Positions 9,601 to 16,751 of a stretch of DNA of 64,000 nucleotides are shown piece by piece. Numbering within the stretch: position 1 is the first letter of the stretch; every line of letters starts with the position of its first letter. The position numbers and the translations under genes are program-made. The DNA comes from Flavimaricola sp. (GTDB lineage: Bacteria > Pseudomonadota > Alphaproteobacteria > Rhodobacterales > Rhodobacteraceae): assembly GCA_029255105.1 (NCBI GenBank), contig JAQWWH010000041.1, forward strand, positions 1-64,000, written 5' to 3'. Below the pieces are notes generated by a model, which was given only the letters and a program-made list of their open reading frames with translations, was not told where the DNA came from and searched no databases.

Positions 9601-10171
9601 GATGTTGGAAGAACAGATCGCCAAGATCCGCTCAGGCGAGGCCGAAGGGATCGTGGATGACGGTCAATGGGCGCCCAACATCAACCTTGGCGTTCCGGTC
9701 CTGATACCAGAGGCTTATGTGCCCGACCTTGATGTCCGCCTCGGCCTTTATCGCCGCCTGTCCGACCTGACCACTAAGGTTGAGCTGGAAGGCTTTGCCG
9801 CCGAATTGATCGACCGCTTCGGCACCCTGCCCAAGGAGGTGAATACCCTTCTTCTGGTCGTCCGCATCAAGGCCATGTGCAAACGCGCAGGCATCGCCAA
9901 GCTGGACGCTGGGCCAAAGGGGGCGACGATCCAGTTCCACAATGACAAGTTCGCCTCTCCCAAGGGGCTGGTCGATTTCATCAACGATCAGAACGGGCTG
10001 GCGAAGGTCAAGGACAACAAGATTGTCATCCGCCGGGACTGGAGCCGCGAGCGTGACAAGATCCAGGGGGCCTTCAACATCGCCCGGGATCTGGCGCAAA
10101 AGCTGTCAGACGAGCGAAAGTCCAAGGCAAAGGCAGAGGGCAAGCCCGAAGGCAAGGCACCCGCCGCCTGA
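6680..10171 (+). CDS. mfd: Transcription-repair coupling factor
   Basis: 1163 residues, the usual length. Mfd removes RNA polymerase stalled at DNA damage and recruits UvrA. Domains in order: UvrB-like N-terminal module (about 1-330), RNA-polymerase interaction domain (near LSPGDLVVHVDHGVGRY, about 475-560), superfamily 2 helicase core with Walker A GDVGFGKTE (from residue 625) and DEEQ box (726), the second RecA lobe with the QIRGRVGRS motif, and the C-terminal TRCF domain that masks UvrA binding. The ATG is followed by MSKSSHHLTV. The gene ends 8 bases from the convergent exporter gene with no room for a separate terminator. Confidence 0.97.
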   Translation: MSKSSHHLTVGGAPEGFDAQLVLAEAERSGGPVLHIARDDKRLAAMQAALAFFAPSMPVITFPGWDCLPYDRVSPNAEISATRMATLAALVHDMPARFILLTTLNAATQKVPARELLKSAAFKARVGERIDEAALRQFLVRMGFTQAPTVLEAGDYAVRGGIIDIFPPGQSGPVRLDLFGDTLDGARRFDPANQRTTEKLDLVELAPVSEIILDEDSVTRFRQNYRIEFGAAGTDDPLYEAVSAGRKHAGMEHWLGFFHDHLETLFDYLPGATITLDDQTGPQRAARWISIDDQYETRKHALTQKSHLDTVYKPAPPRLLYLDEAAWDARVADRRVMQFSPLQQPTGLGVLDAGGRIGRDFAPERQQEKISLFNSLAAHVQKKLEVGPVVIASYSEGARERLTGLIEDEGVAEAIPITDFSRVGKRGVHLAVWPLEHGFEAPGITVISEQDVLGDRLIRQTRKRRRAENFLTETQSLSPGDLVVHVDHGVGRYTGMEVVTALGAAHECLLLEYAEGSKLYLPVENIELLSKFGHEEGLLDRLGGGAWQAKKARLKERIRQMAERLIRVAAERALRTAPTLSPPDGMWDQFLARFPYSETDDQLAAIDDVLADLDSGSPMDRLVCGDVGFGKTEVAIRAAFVAAMSGVQVAIIAPTTLLARQHYKGFAERFRGFPINVRTLSRFVSAKDAALTREGIADGTVDIVVGTHALLAKSIRFKNLGLLVIDEEQHFGVQHKERLKQMRSDIHVLTLTATPIPRTLQMSLSGVRELSIIGTPPIDRLAIRTYVSEFDTITIREALLREHYRGGQSFLVVPRISDLPEMEDWLKREVPEVTHVVAHGQMAAGELDDRMNAFYDGKYDVLLATTIVESGLDIPTANTMVVHRADMFGLAQLYQIRGRVGRSKTRAYAYLTTKPRLKLTPQAEKRLRVLGSLDSLGAGFTLASQDLDIRGAGNLLGEEQSGQMREVGYELYQQMLEEQIAKIRSGEAEGIVDDGQWAPNINLGVPVLIPEAYVPDLDVRLGLYRRLSDLTTKVELEGFAAELIDRFGTLPKEVNTLLLVVRIKAMCKRAGIAKLDAGPKGATIQFHNDKFASPKGLVDFINDQNGLAKVKDNKIVIRRDWSRERDKIQGAFNIARDLAQKLSDERKSKAKAEGKPEGKAPAA

Positions 10172-10179
10172 CGTGGGCG

Positions 10180-11418
10180 TCAGACGTGGATCAGCGGTGC
10201 CTTCTTGGCCTCCGGGTCCAACTTCCGCGCTGTCCGCATCAAAGCCCATGCAAGGGCAGAGCAGACCGCCGTTCCGATCAACAAGGGATTGGGCGTCCCG
10301 TTGAAGGCCAGCCCGATGGGCGCCGCGATCACGACCGAGGCCACCGTCGCAATCGCCGTCACCACGGATGAGGCCATGCCGGCGATATGGCCCATGGGTT
10401 CCAGCGCCAGGGCGTTGAGGTTGCCAAAGGTCAGCCCCGCCATCCCGAACACGGACACCTGCCAAAGAAAGAACACCTCGAACGGCAGAACCGGTCCGAT
10501 GACATGCAACCGGGTGATCGTCAGAAGCGCGACAGAAATGATCACCTGTGCGCCAAAAGCGAACATCGCCAGCCGCCGCATGCCGACGCGCATGACCAGC
10601 ACCGCGTTGAATACCGTGCCAAGGCCGGACAAAAGCCCGCCGACCAGAAACCAGAACGGAAAGCTGTCCGCTTTGCCGTAGGTGTCACCGTAGATCTGCT
10701 GGATCGACGACAACAGGGCGAAGAGAAGGGCAAAGCCCAGTGTCATCACCGCGATATAGATCAGGACCAGACGGTTCGTCAGCACCTCGCGCGCGGCCTG
10801 CCATAGGGCAGTCGGTTTGAGCGTGCGTGTGTTCTCAGTTGCGAGGGTTTCGGGCTGGCGCAGGTTCAGCCACAGCCCACCAATGGCGGCAAAGACGACA
10901 AAGCCGCCAAACACCCCGCGCCAACCAAAGCCGCTGGCAATCAGCGCCCCGACCGAGGGGGCAAGGGCGGGGACGAGGATGAAGATCATCATGACAAAAG
11001 AGCTGATTTGCGCCATCCGCCGTCCCGAATAAAGGTCCCGGATCATCGCCTGTGCCACCACCCGTGGCGCCGCCGCCCCAAGTCCCTGGATCAGACGGGC
11101 CGCCAGCAACATCTCGATCGAGGTCGCAAAGACCGCCAGAATCGCCCCGATGCTATAGAGGACAAGACCAAAGGTGATGACTGGCTTGCGCCCGAAGGTG
11201 TCCGAAAGGGGTCCGGTGATTACGGTGCCGAACCCCATCCCAAGGATAAAGATCGCCAGCACAAGCTGTGCCCTGTTCGGATTTTCCGGTGTCAACTCTG
11301 CCGCGATAAAGGGCAAGGACGGTAGCATCGCGTCGATGGCAAAGGCCACCACGGCAATCAGCATGGCGACAAGGGTAATGAACTCGGGCCGGGACAGCGG
11401 TTGGGTCGGTCGGAACAT
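10180..11418 (-). CDS. MFS drug exporter, Bcr/CflA type
   Basis: 412 residues with about 12 hydrophobic segments. The loop between helices 2 and 3 reads GPLSDTFGRKPVITFG, the major-facilitator signature A, and helix 5 carries the GLGAAAPRVVAQAMIRDLY stretch typical of the drug:proton antiporter Bcr/CflA subfamily. These transporters expel drugs or small metabolites such as cysteine or bicyclomycin; the substrate is not predictable. Its ATG shares one base with the stop of the upstream dsbA-like gene (TGATG), so the two are translationally coupled and follow the acyl-CoA ligase gene in one leftward operon. Confidence 0.9.
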   Translation of the reverse strand: MFRPTQPLSRPEFITLVAMLIAVVAFAIDAMLPSLPFIAAELTPENPNRAQLVLAIFILGMGFGTVITGPLSDTFGRKPVITFGLVLYSIGAILAVFATSIEMLLAARLIQGLGAAAPRVVAQAMIRDLYSGRRMAQISSFVMMIFILVPALAPSVGALIASGFGWRGVFGGFVVFAAIGGLWLNLRQPETLATENTRTLKPTALWQAAREVLTNRLVLIYIAVMTLGFALLFALLSSIQQIYGDTYGKADSFPFWFLVGGLLSGLGTVFNAVLVMRVGMRRLAMFAFGAQVIISVALLTITRLHVIGPVLPFEVFFLWQVSVFGMAGLTFGNLNALALEPMGHIAGMASSVVTAIATVASVVIAAPIGLAFNGTPNPLLIGTAVCSALAWALMRTARKLDPEAKKAPLIHV

Positions 11419-12062
11419 CAGGCCTCGGCCGCCTGTTGGGCCAGGATATCGTCTATCACCTGTTCCCAGACCTCGGGCGGCTGCGCGCCCGGCACCGCGT
11501 GTTGGCCGGCCACGATAAAGGTCGGCACGCCGGTCACGCCCGCCTCGCGGGAATGGGCATCGCGCTGCGAAATCCCGTCGATATCGGCGTCGGTGGCCAA
11601 AAGCCGGGCAATGGCTGCGGCATCAAGGCCGATACTGTCGGCGATATCGGCCAGAACCTCTGCGTCGCCGATGTCGCGGCCCATCTCGAAATAGGCGGTG
11701 AAAAGGGCACTGACCGCGGCAGTCTGGCGCTGTTCGATCCCGGCCCAATGGATCAGGCGGTGGGCGTCAATGGTGTTCGGCGTCCGCTCGATGGCACCAA
11801 GGTTGATCATCAGCCCGGCGGCCTCGGCGGCCTCGGCGATCTTGGCGTAGATCTGCACGGCCCGGTCCTTCCCGCCGAACTTGCCTTCAAGGTAGGCGCG
11901 GCGATCCATGCCCCCCTTGGGCATGTCGGGGTTTAGCTGAAACGGGTGCCATTCGATCACGAAGGGATGGTTGGGACGCGCGGCCAGGGCCCGGTCCAGA
12001 TGGGTCTTGCCGATATAGCACCAGGGGCAGATCGGGTCGGAAAGGATATCAAGTCGGACCAT
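11418..12062 (-). CDS. DsbA-family oxidoreductase, FrnE-like
   Basis: 214 residues starting MVRLDILSDPICPWCYIG. The thioredoxin-fold active site CPWC is at residues 12-15, right after the first strand, as in FrnE and 2-hydroxychromene-2-carboxylate-isomerase relatives. No signal peptide is present, so it is cytoplasmic. FrnE-type proteins are thiol-disulfide exchangers or isomerases linked to polyketide or stress metabolism. The start ATG at 12062 lies within the last 14 bases of the upstream ligase gene, and the stop overlaps the exporter start, a tightly packed three-gene operon. The open frame continues upstream to 12185, but that part overlaps the ligase and is not family sequence. Confidence 0.9.
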   Translation of the reverse strand: MVRLDILSDPICPWCYIGKTHLDRALAARPNHPFVIEWHPFQLNPDMPKGGMDRRAYLEGKFGGKDRAVQIYAKIAEAAEAAGLMINLGAIERTPNTIDAHRLIHWAGIEQRQTAAVSALFTAYFEMGRDIGDAEVLADIADSIGLDAAAIARLLATDADIDGISQRDAHSREAGVTGVPTFIVAGQHAVPGAQPPEVWEQVIDDILAQQAAEA

Positions 12063-13572
12063 GTGCGGTCTCCCAGTCTTGGCGCAGCTTGCGGCGCAGA
12101 AGCTTGTTATTGGTACCGCGCGGCAGGGCGTCCATCCGGACAAAAAGGCGCGGGCATTTGTATCGGGCCAGTCGTTCGGCAGCATAGGCCGCCAGTTCGG
12201 TGTCGGACAGCGGCGCGGGGCCGGTCCAGAAGGCAGCGATGACGCTGGCGTCGGCCTTGACCCGGACCTCGCAGGCCGCGACCTCCTGAATACCCGGGTG
12301 GGTGCCCAGGGCTGTTTCCACCTCGACCGGCGAAACCCTCGTGCCGCCCGCGTTCATCATGTCGTCGTTGCGCCCCAGATAGGCGATTGCGCCGCTGTCG
12401 TCCATCACGCCGATATCGCCGGTCAGAAACCAGTCGCCCTGAAACCGGGCTGCGGTCTCATCCGGCTGGTCAAGGTAACCCAGCATCAGGCCCGGATCGC
12501 TGCGGTGAATGGCGATGACCCCGGGCGTCCCGGCCTCAACCGGGCCATCGGGGCCAAGGAGCGCCAACCTGCGCCCGGGCTGCGGATAGCCAAGGGTGTC
12601 GCCGGGGGCCGGCCGGGACGGGCTGCCCGACAGAAAGGTCGAACATTCGGACATGCCGTAGGCCTCTTGGACCGCGGTTCCGGTGCTGGTGGTCCAGGCC
12701 TCGCGCAGGCTTGGGGCCAGCTTTTCCCCGGCAGACAGGCCGTGTCGCAGATCGGGGAGTTCGGGCAATGGCGCTCGCAGCATTTGCCGGTAGAGCCCAG
12801 GGGCGGCAGCAAAGATGGTGGCGCGGGCGCGCAGCAACAGGGCGGGCAGATCGCCCGGCGGTGTACCGGGCGCAGGGATCAGGGCGGTGGCCCCCAGCGT
12901 CCAGGGGTCCATCAGGCCGGTGCCCAGCGTATAGGTCCAGTTGAAGGCGCCAGCGTGCAACAACCGGTCCTCGGGCGTCAGCCCGTACCAGCCGTCGTAC
13001 ATCATCCGCCGCGCCCAGATTGCGCGTTGGGCATGGACAACTGCGCGAGGCTGCCCGGAGGTGCCGGAGGTGTAGATGATATAGGCCGGGCGGTCCGGAT
13101 CCCCCATCTGCCAGTCCGCGGGCGGCAGATCGTGGAACGCCTCAAGTGCCTGGGTCGTCAGGATGGGGACGGCATGATCGGGCAAGGCAAGGTCTGGCCC
13201 GGCAATGATGCAGGCCGGTGCAATCTCGGCCGCGATCTTGGTGATCTCGGGGGCTGTCAGCTGGGCAGAGGTCGGGACGGGCAAAAGCCCTGCTGCTATG
13301 CACCCAAGGAAGGCCAGCGGAAACTCGGCCGTGTTGCCCAGCCGCAAAAGCACTCTGTCCCCGGGTTTTAACCCCGACCGCAACAGACCCGTTGCCGTCC
13401 CGCCCACGGCCTGCCGCAGGCGGGCATAGGTCCAGACATCGTCACCCTCGGGCCCCAGCACGATAAGTGCGGCTTTCTCAGGCAGATCGGCACCGGCGGC
13501 CAGCACATGGGCGGCCATGTTGAAAGGGGCGGGGCAAGGGGCGAAACCGCCGTAATCGAAAGAACTGTGCAT
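12049..13572 (-). CDS. AMP-forming acyl-CoA ligase, benzoate-CoA-ligase-like
   Basis: 507 residues. The adenylate-forming family P-loop YTSGTSGQPR is at 167-176, the A5-type motif QEAYGMSECS near the middle, the A7/A8 region GDWFLTGDIGVMDDSGAI, and the C-terminal catalytic lysine in PRGTNNKLLRR. The enzyme activates a carboxylic acid as an acyl-AMP and then forms the CoA thioester. The overall layout resembles aryl-CoA ligases such as benzoate-CoA ligase more than fatty-acid ligases, but the acid is unknown. It leads an operon with a FrnE-like protein and an MFS exporter and diverges from an XRE-cupin regulator, a likely local regulator. Confidence 0.87.
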   Translation of the reverse strand: MHSSFDYGGFAPCPAPFNMAAHVLAAGADLPEKAALIVLGPEGDDVWTYARLRQAVGGTATGLLRSGLKPGDRVLLRLGNTAEFPLAFLGCIAAGLLPVPTSAQLTAPEITKIAAEIAPACIIAGPDLALPDHAVPILTTQALEAFHDLPPADWQMGDPDRPAYIIYTSGTSGQPRAVVHAQRAIWARRMMYDGWYGLTPEDRLLHAGAFNWTYTLGTGLMDPWTLGATALIPAPGTPPGDLPALLLRARATIFAAAPGLYRQMLRAPLPELPDLRHGLSAGEKLAPSLREAWTTSTGTAVQEAYGMSECSTFLSGSPSRPAPGDTLGYPQPGRRLALLGPDGPVEAGTPGVIAIHRSDPGLMLGYLDQPDETAARFQGDWFLTGDIGVMDDSGAIAYLGRNDDMMNAGGTRVSPVEVETALGTHPGIQEVAACEVRVKADASVIAAFWTGPAPLSDTELAAYAAERLARYKCPRLFVRMDALPRGTNNKLLRRKLRQDWETAHGPT

Positions 13573-13626
13573 GATCCTTGGCTAGTCCCGCGGGCAGTGA
13601 GTTGCAAGCAGACTTGGCGCCGGTAT

Positions 13627-14262
13627 ATGCAGTCCGCCATGACAGGTCGTGACCCCAAATCCCTCATCCGGATCGCCCGCGAAGCGGGTGGCAGCGAAAT
13701 CGCGGCCCCCATTGACCTTGGCGAACGGGTGCGCAGCCTGCGCAAGGCGCAGGGCTGGACGCTGGAACAGGCGGCACGGCAGGCAGGGCTTGCCCGCTCG
13801 ACCCTGTCCAAGATCGAGAACGGGCAGATGTCACCCACCTATGATGCCCTCAAGAAGCTGGCCGTGGGCCTAAGCATTTCGGTGCCGCAGCTGTTCACGC
13901 CACCCGATGACAGCCAAGTGACGGGCCGCATGGTGTCCACCCGTGCGGGCGAAGGGGCGGTCCACCTGACCACGACATATGAGCATGAGCTGTTGGGCGA
14001 AGGTCTGCTGCAGAAACAGATGCTGCCCTATCGCGCCCGGGTCCGCGCCCGCCGGTTGGAAGAATTCGACGGTTGGGTCCGCCATGGCGGGGAAGAGTTT
14101 CTTTATGTCCTCACCGGCACGATCCGGCTCTATACCGAGTTTTATGAGCCCGTGGAGATGAAGCGCGGCGACAGCGCCTATTACGACGCAGCCATGGGCC
14201 ACAACGTCATCTCGACCAGTGCCGAGGATGCCACGATCCTTTGGGTGACGTCGCTGGCGTGA
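13627..14262 (+). CDS. XRE-family regulator with C-terminal cupin domain
   Basis: 211 residues from ATG 13627 (ATG 13639 would give 207). A helix-turn-helix of the Xre/Cro type spans about residues 38-92 (LGERVRSLRKAQGW, ARSTLSKIENGQMSP). A small-molecule-binding cupin fills the C-terminus (about 140-205, with GGEEFLYVLTGTIRLY). Such regulators usually sense a substrate or product of an adjacent catabolic gene. It diverges from the acyl-CoA ligase gene with a 54-base gap, so the two promoters must overlap, which suggests it controls the ligase-dsbA-exporter operon and itself. That link is inferred from position only. Confidence 0.88.
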   Translation: MQSAMTGRDPKSLIRIAREAGGSEIAAPIDLGERVRSLRKAQGWTLEQAARQAGLARSTLSKIENGQMSPTYDALKKLAVGLSISVPQLFTPPDDSQVTGRMVSTRAGEGAVHLTTTYEHELLGEGLLQKQMLPYRARVRARRLEEFDGWVRHGGEEFLYVLTGTIRLYTEFYEPVEMKRGDSAYYDAAMGHNVISTSAEDATILWVTSLA

Positions 14263-14334
14263 TGTCTGGCTGTTTTGGGGGGTTGTTTGAGTTTGTGCGT
14301 CGTCCCGGCGGCTGGACTTGCGGCAGGTCGCGGA

Positions 14335-14367
14335 GCCTCCGGCGGGGATATTTTGGATCCGAAGAAG
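14335..14367 (+). repeat. Copy 1 of a dispersed 33-bp intergenic repeat
   Basis: The 33-base sequence starting GCCTCCGGCGGGGATATTTT and ending GGATCCGAAGAAG recurs at 50315-50347 with one mismatch, and its core again in reverse at about 50369-50396. It lies between two convergent genes. Repeats of this form, a GGCGGGGATATTT core followed by GAAGAAG, are familiar from intergenic DNA of Rhodobacteraceae, often next to gene ends. Confidence 0.85.
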
Positions 14368-14372
14368 CCATG

Positions 14373-14408
14373 GGACCCGCCCGGCATGTCGATGTGCCGG
14401 GCGGGTCC
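14373..14408. terminator. Strong hairpin between convergent genes
   Basis: A perfect 14-bp stem (GGACCCGCCCGGCA with its complement) and an 8-base loop lie between the 3' ends of the XRE-cupin gene and the small lipoprotein gene. There is no clear T tract on either side, so it may stop transcription weakly in both directions or protect mRNA ends. Confidence 0.6.
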
Positions 14409-14417
14409 TGAAGGGAT

Positions 14418-14606
14418 TTACATGACAAGGTCCACGGCGGCCCCGGCCGTTGTCGTGACGGCAGAGGCGGCGACGCCAGCCGTTGTTGTGACCGCCGTTG
14501 TGGCCGCGCCGATCGGCGTACAGCCCGCTGCCAGAGCGGTTAGCCCGAGGATCATGGCGGTCCTTATGAGCGTTGTTTGGGTGTGTTTTGCAAAGGTCTG
14601 GGTCAT
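14418..14606 (-). CDS. Tiny lipoprotein with Ala/Thr/Val repeats
   Basis: 62 residues. The start ATG at 14606 has a GAGGAA ribosome site formed by the last codons of the upstream binding-protein gene, only four bases away, so the two are translationally coupled. A signal peptide (TAMILGLTALAAGC) ends in a lipobox cysteine at about residue 29. The mature part is only about 34 residues and consists of Ala-, Thr- and Val-rich repeats: AATTAVTTTAG followed by ASAVTTTAG. Small lipoproteins of this composition are widespread in Rhodobacteraceae without a known function. The frame is open further upstream but overlaps the binding-protein gene. Confidence 0.7.
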   Translation of the reverse strand: MTQTFAKHTQTTLIRTAMILGLTALAAGCTPIGAATTAVTTTAGVAASAVTTTAGAAVDLVM

Positions 14607-14610
14607 GTGA

Positions 14611-16428
14611 TTATTCCTCGTACCACCAGACATCCGGCTGCCAGCCCGGCCAGTCCCCGAAGATGGGGAGCGTTTCGGGGTAGTGCAGGTTCGTTGAATG
14701 GGCGATGCGGCTGATGTTCCATTGGTAGATCGGGATGACATAGCGTCCCGAGGTCAGGACCCGGTCAAGCGCCCGGGTGGCGGCGAGGAAATCATCGCCG
14801 CTTTCCGAGGTCAGAAGCAGGTTGATCAGGCCATCGATCGCCTCGGACCGGACCCCCATGAGGTTGCGCCCGCCGGGGCTGTCGGCGTTTTCAGAGCCCC
14901 AGTAAAGGTATTGCTCGTTTCCGGGGCTAAGCGAGAGGCCACGGCGGAAGTAGGTCATGTCAAAGTCATAGACATCCGTCCGTTCCTTGAACTGGGCGGC
15001 GTCGACGGTGCTGACGGTGGGACTGATCCCGATACGGCCGAGCGACTGGACGTACATGTCGATGATGGCCTGATTCTCGGACGCGCCGGTCTGCAGCAGG
15101 ATGTCGAAGGCAAAGTCGTTCCCGCCCGCATCCTTGAGCGTGCCGTCCTGAACCGTCCAGCCGGCCTCCTCCAACAGCTCAAGCGCGCGGGCAGTGCCGG
15201 CCCGGTTACGCTCTGATCCGTCGCTGACCGGCAATTCGTAGCCTTCAATGGCGCCGGGCAGGAGCGCGTCGGAATAGCGTTCAAGGAATTCCAGCACCCG
15301 CCCCTCGGCCGGCCCCGGCCGCATCCCAAGCGGTGAGTTGGAGAAGTAGGAGGTGATCCGGGGCTGCGCGTTGCCGGTCATGGCCTCATTGATGAACTCA
15401 AAGTTGAAAGCGGTGATCAGCGCCTCGCGCACCCGCCAGTCTGAGAATACATCGCGGCGGGTATTCATCACGAAACCCGTCATCCCCGAAGGCCGTTCGT
15501 GGGGCAGGACAGACAGGGTGATGTCGCCGGACTGGACAAGGGGGAAGTCGTACTGGCTTTCCCATCGAGCGACGTTGAATTCGCGGTTCGAATTGACCTC
15601 GCCGGTCTTGAACGCCTCAAATGCGGCCGTCTCGTCCCCGAAGAATTCGAGCCGCACCGTGTCGAGGTTGCCGACCCCGTTCATGAAGGGCACCACGCCA
15701 TTGCCCCAATAGTCGGGGTTGCGGGTCAGTTCGACGAAACGCCCGGCCTCAAAGTCGCTGACAACATATTCGGCAGATGTGATCGGGATGATGTCGAGCC
15801 CGCTTTCCGCGAAATCCAAGCCGTCCCACTGGGCCTTTTGCAGGATCGGGCGGATCCCGGCGAGAAGGGCCAGTTCCCGGTCCTCTACGTTGAAGGTCAG
15901 CCGCACCGACCGCTCACCGGTCTGTTCGATGCTTTCGACCTTGGCGTAAAAGCCAAGGTAGCGGGGGTGGCCGACGGTGCCCAGGGTCTCATAGCTCCAG
16001 ATCACGTCTTCGACCGTGACGGGGCTGCCGTCCGAGAATCGGGCCTCGGGCCGCAGGGTGAATTCCACCCACTCCCGATTCGGCCCGGTCTCGATCGTTT
16101 CGGCCAGAACGCCGTAAAGGCTGAAGGGCTCGTCGAGGGAGCGGCCCATCAGGCTTTGACTGATGAAGTAGGTCAGTTGCCAGGGAACCGAGCCTTTGAG
16201 GATGTAGGGGTTGAGGCTGTCAAAGCTGCCAACCTCGGCCGTGACGATCCGCCCGCCTGTCGGGGCATCGGGGTTGGCATAGGGCAGGGATACAAAATCC
16301 GGTGGCAGGGCAGGGTCCCCATACATAGCTATGCCGTGCGAGGGCTCTGCCCAGGCGAGCCCGGTCATTGTAACAAGGGCCAGGGCCGCGGCCCCAGTGC
16401 GATGTGTTGAGAAAAACTCTGCGGTCAT
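14611..16428 (-). CDS. Periplasmic binding protein of a peptide-type ABC importer (SBP family 5, YejA-like)
   Basis: 605 residues. A signal peptide (about 1-27, ending GLAWA) precedes a family 5 binding protein: FDSLNPYILKG near residue 70, LAETIETGPNREWVEFTLRPEARFSDGSPVTVEDVIWSYE-type features at 130-165, and a two-lobe length typical of oligopeptide and YejA proteins. Such proteins capture peptides in the periplasm and pass them to inner-membrane permeases. Here no permease or ATPase gene follows; the only partner is the tiny lipoprotein. It is either an orphan that serves a transporter encoded elsewhere, or one that has lost its partners. Confidence 0.9.
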   Translation of the reverse strand: MTAEFFSTHRTGAAALALVTMTGLAWAEPSHGIAMYGDPALPPDFVSLPYANPDAPTGGRIVTAEVGSFDSLNPYILKGSVPWQLTYFISQSLMGRSLDEPFSLYGVLAETIETGPNREWVEFTLRPEARFSDGSPVTVEDVIWSYETLGTVGHPRYLGFYAKVESIEQTGERSVRLTFNVEDRELALLAGIRPILQKAQWDGLDFAESGLDIIPITSAEYVVSDFEAGRFVELTRNPDYWGNGVVPFMNGVGNLDTVRLEFFGDETAAFEAFKTGEVNSNREFNVARWESQYDFPLVQSGDITLSVLPHERPSGMTGFVMNTRRDVFSDWRVREALITAFNFEFINEAMTGNAQPRITSYFSNSPLGMRPGPAEGRVLEFLERYSDALLPGAIEGYELPVSDGSERNRAGTARALELLEEAGWTVQDGTLKDAGGNDFAFDILLQTGASENQAIIDMYVQSLGRIGISPTVSTVDAAQFKERTDVYDFDMTYFRRGLSLSPGNEQYLYWGSENADSPGGRNLMGVRSEAIDGLINLLLTSESGDDFLAATRALDRVLTSGRYVIPIYQWNISRIAHSTNLHYPETLPIFGDWPGWQPDVWWYEE

Positions 16429-16506
16429 TTTGGCGACAATCCTTCCGCTCCCTGCGTTCGTTGGAAGAAGCCTAGCGGTGTCCTTGAACTATATCAATTT
16501 TTTAGC

Positions 16507-16535
16507 TTGGACCCCGGCGCGATATTGCGTATAAG
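16507..16535 (+). promoter_or_regulatory. Sigma-70-type promoter of candidate small RNA
   Basis: A -35 box TTGGAC (16507-16512) and a -10 box TATAAG (16530-16535) are separated by exactly 17 bases, close to the vegetative consensus. The predicted start is the A at about 16542. No protein gene begins nearby; the next ATG with a ribosome site is at 16752, beyond a terminator. Confidence 0.65.
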
Positions 16536-16541
16536 TATCTC

Positions 16542-16617
16542 ACTGCTCGATAGGTTTCTTGCCTGTATGAAACCTGCCTCAATAACTTAGCGCCCGCCTT
16601 GTGCGGGCGTTTTTTTC
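16542..16617 (+). ncRNA. Candidate small RNA, about 75 nt
   Basis: Between a good promoter and an intrinsic terminator there is no reading frame. The predicted transcript has two hairpins: a 7-bp stem AGGTTTC/GAAACCT at 16552-16575 with a 10-base loop TTGCCTGTAT, and the terminator stem at 16591-16609. A short unpaired linker (GCCTCAATAACTTAG) joins them. This layout, a target-binding loop plus a Rho-independent terminator with a U tail, is that of Hfq-dependent trans-acting sRNAs, and hfq is encoded at 56001. I do not recognise the family. Both neighbours are oriented so that it cannot be a leader of the binding-protein gene; it could be a terminated leader of the downstream dehydrogenase gene. 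Confidence 0.55.
16591..16617 (+). terminator. Rho-independent terminator
   Basis: A perfect 7-bp GC stem CGCCCGC/GCGGGCG with a five-base loop (CTTGT) is followed by seven T residues (16610-16616). It is the clearest intrinsic terminator in the window and points rightward. It closes the candidate small RNA at 16542. Confidence 0.85.
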
Positions 16618-16751
16618 TTTGAGGCTTGGGCCAGTCGTCGCTCAGTTTTCACCGATGCGCCACCGATACACCGCCGAATCGCGGCTTGGTTATTGGACAT
16701 TTCGCAGTTGCAGCAATATGCCTGAATCTGAGCAACACGCAGGAGGACAGG

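Noticed and set aside
12061..13371. Rightward frame of 436 residues opposite the acyl-CoA ligase
   Set aside because: The ligase has all family motifs; this frame is a high-GC shadow.
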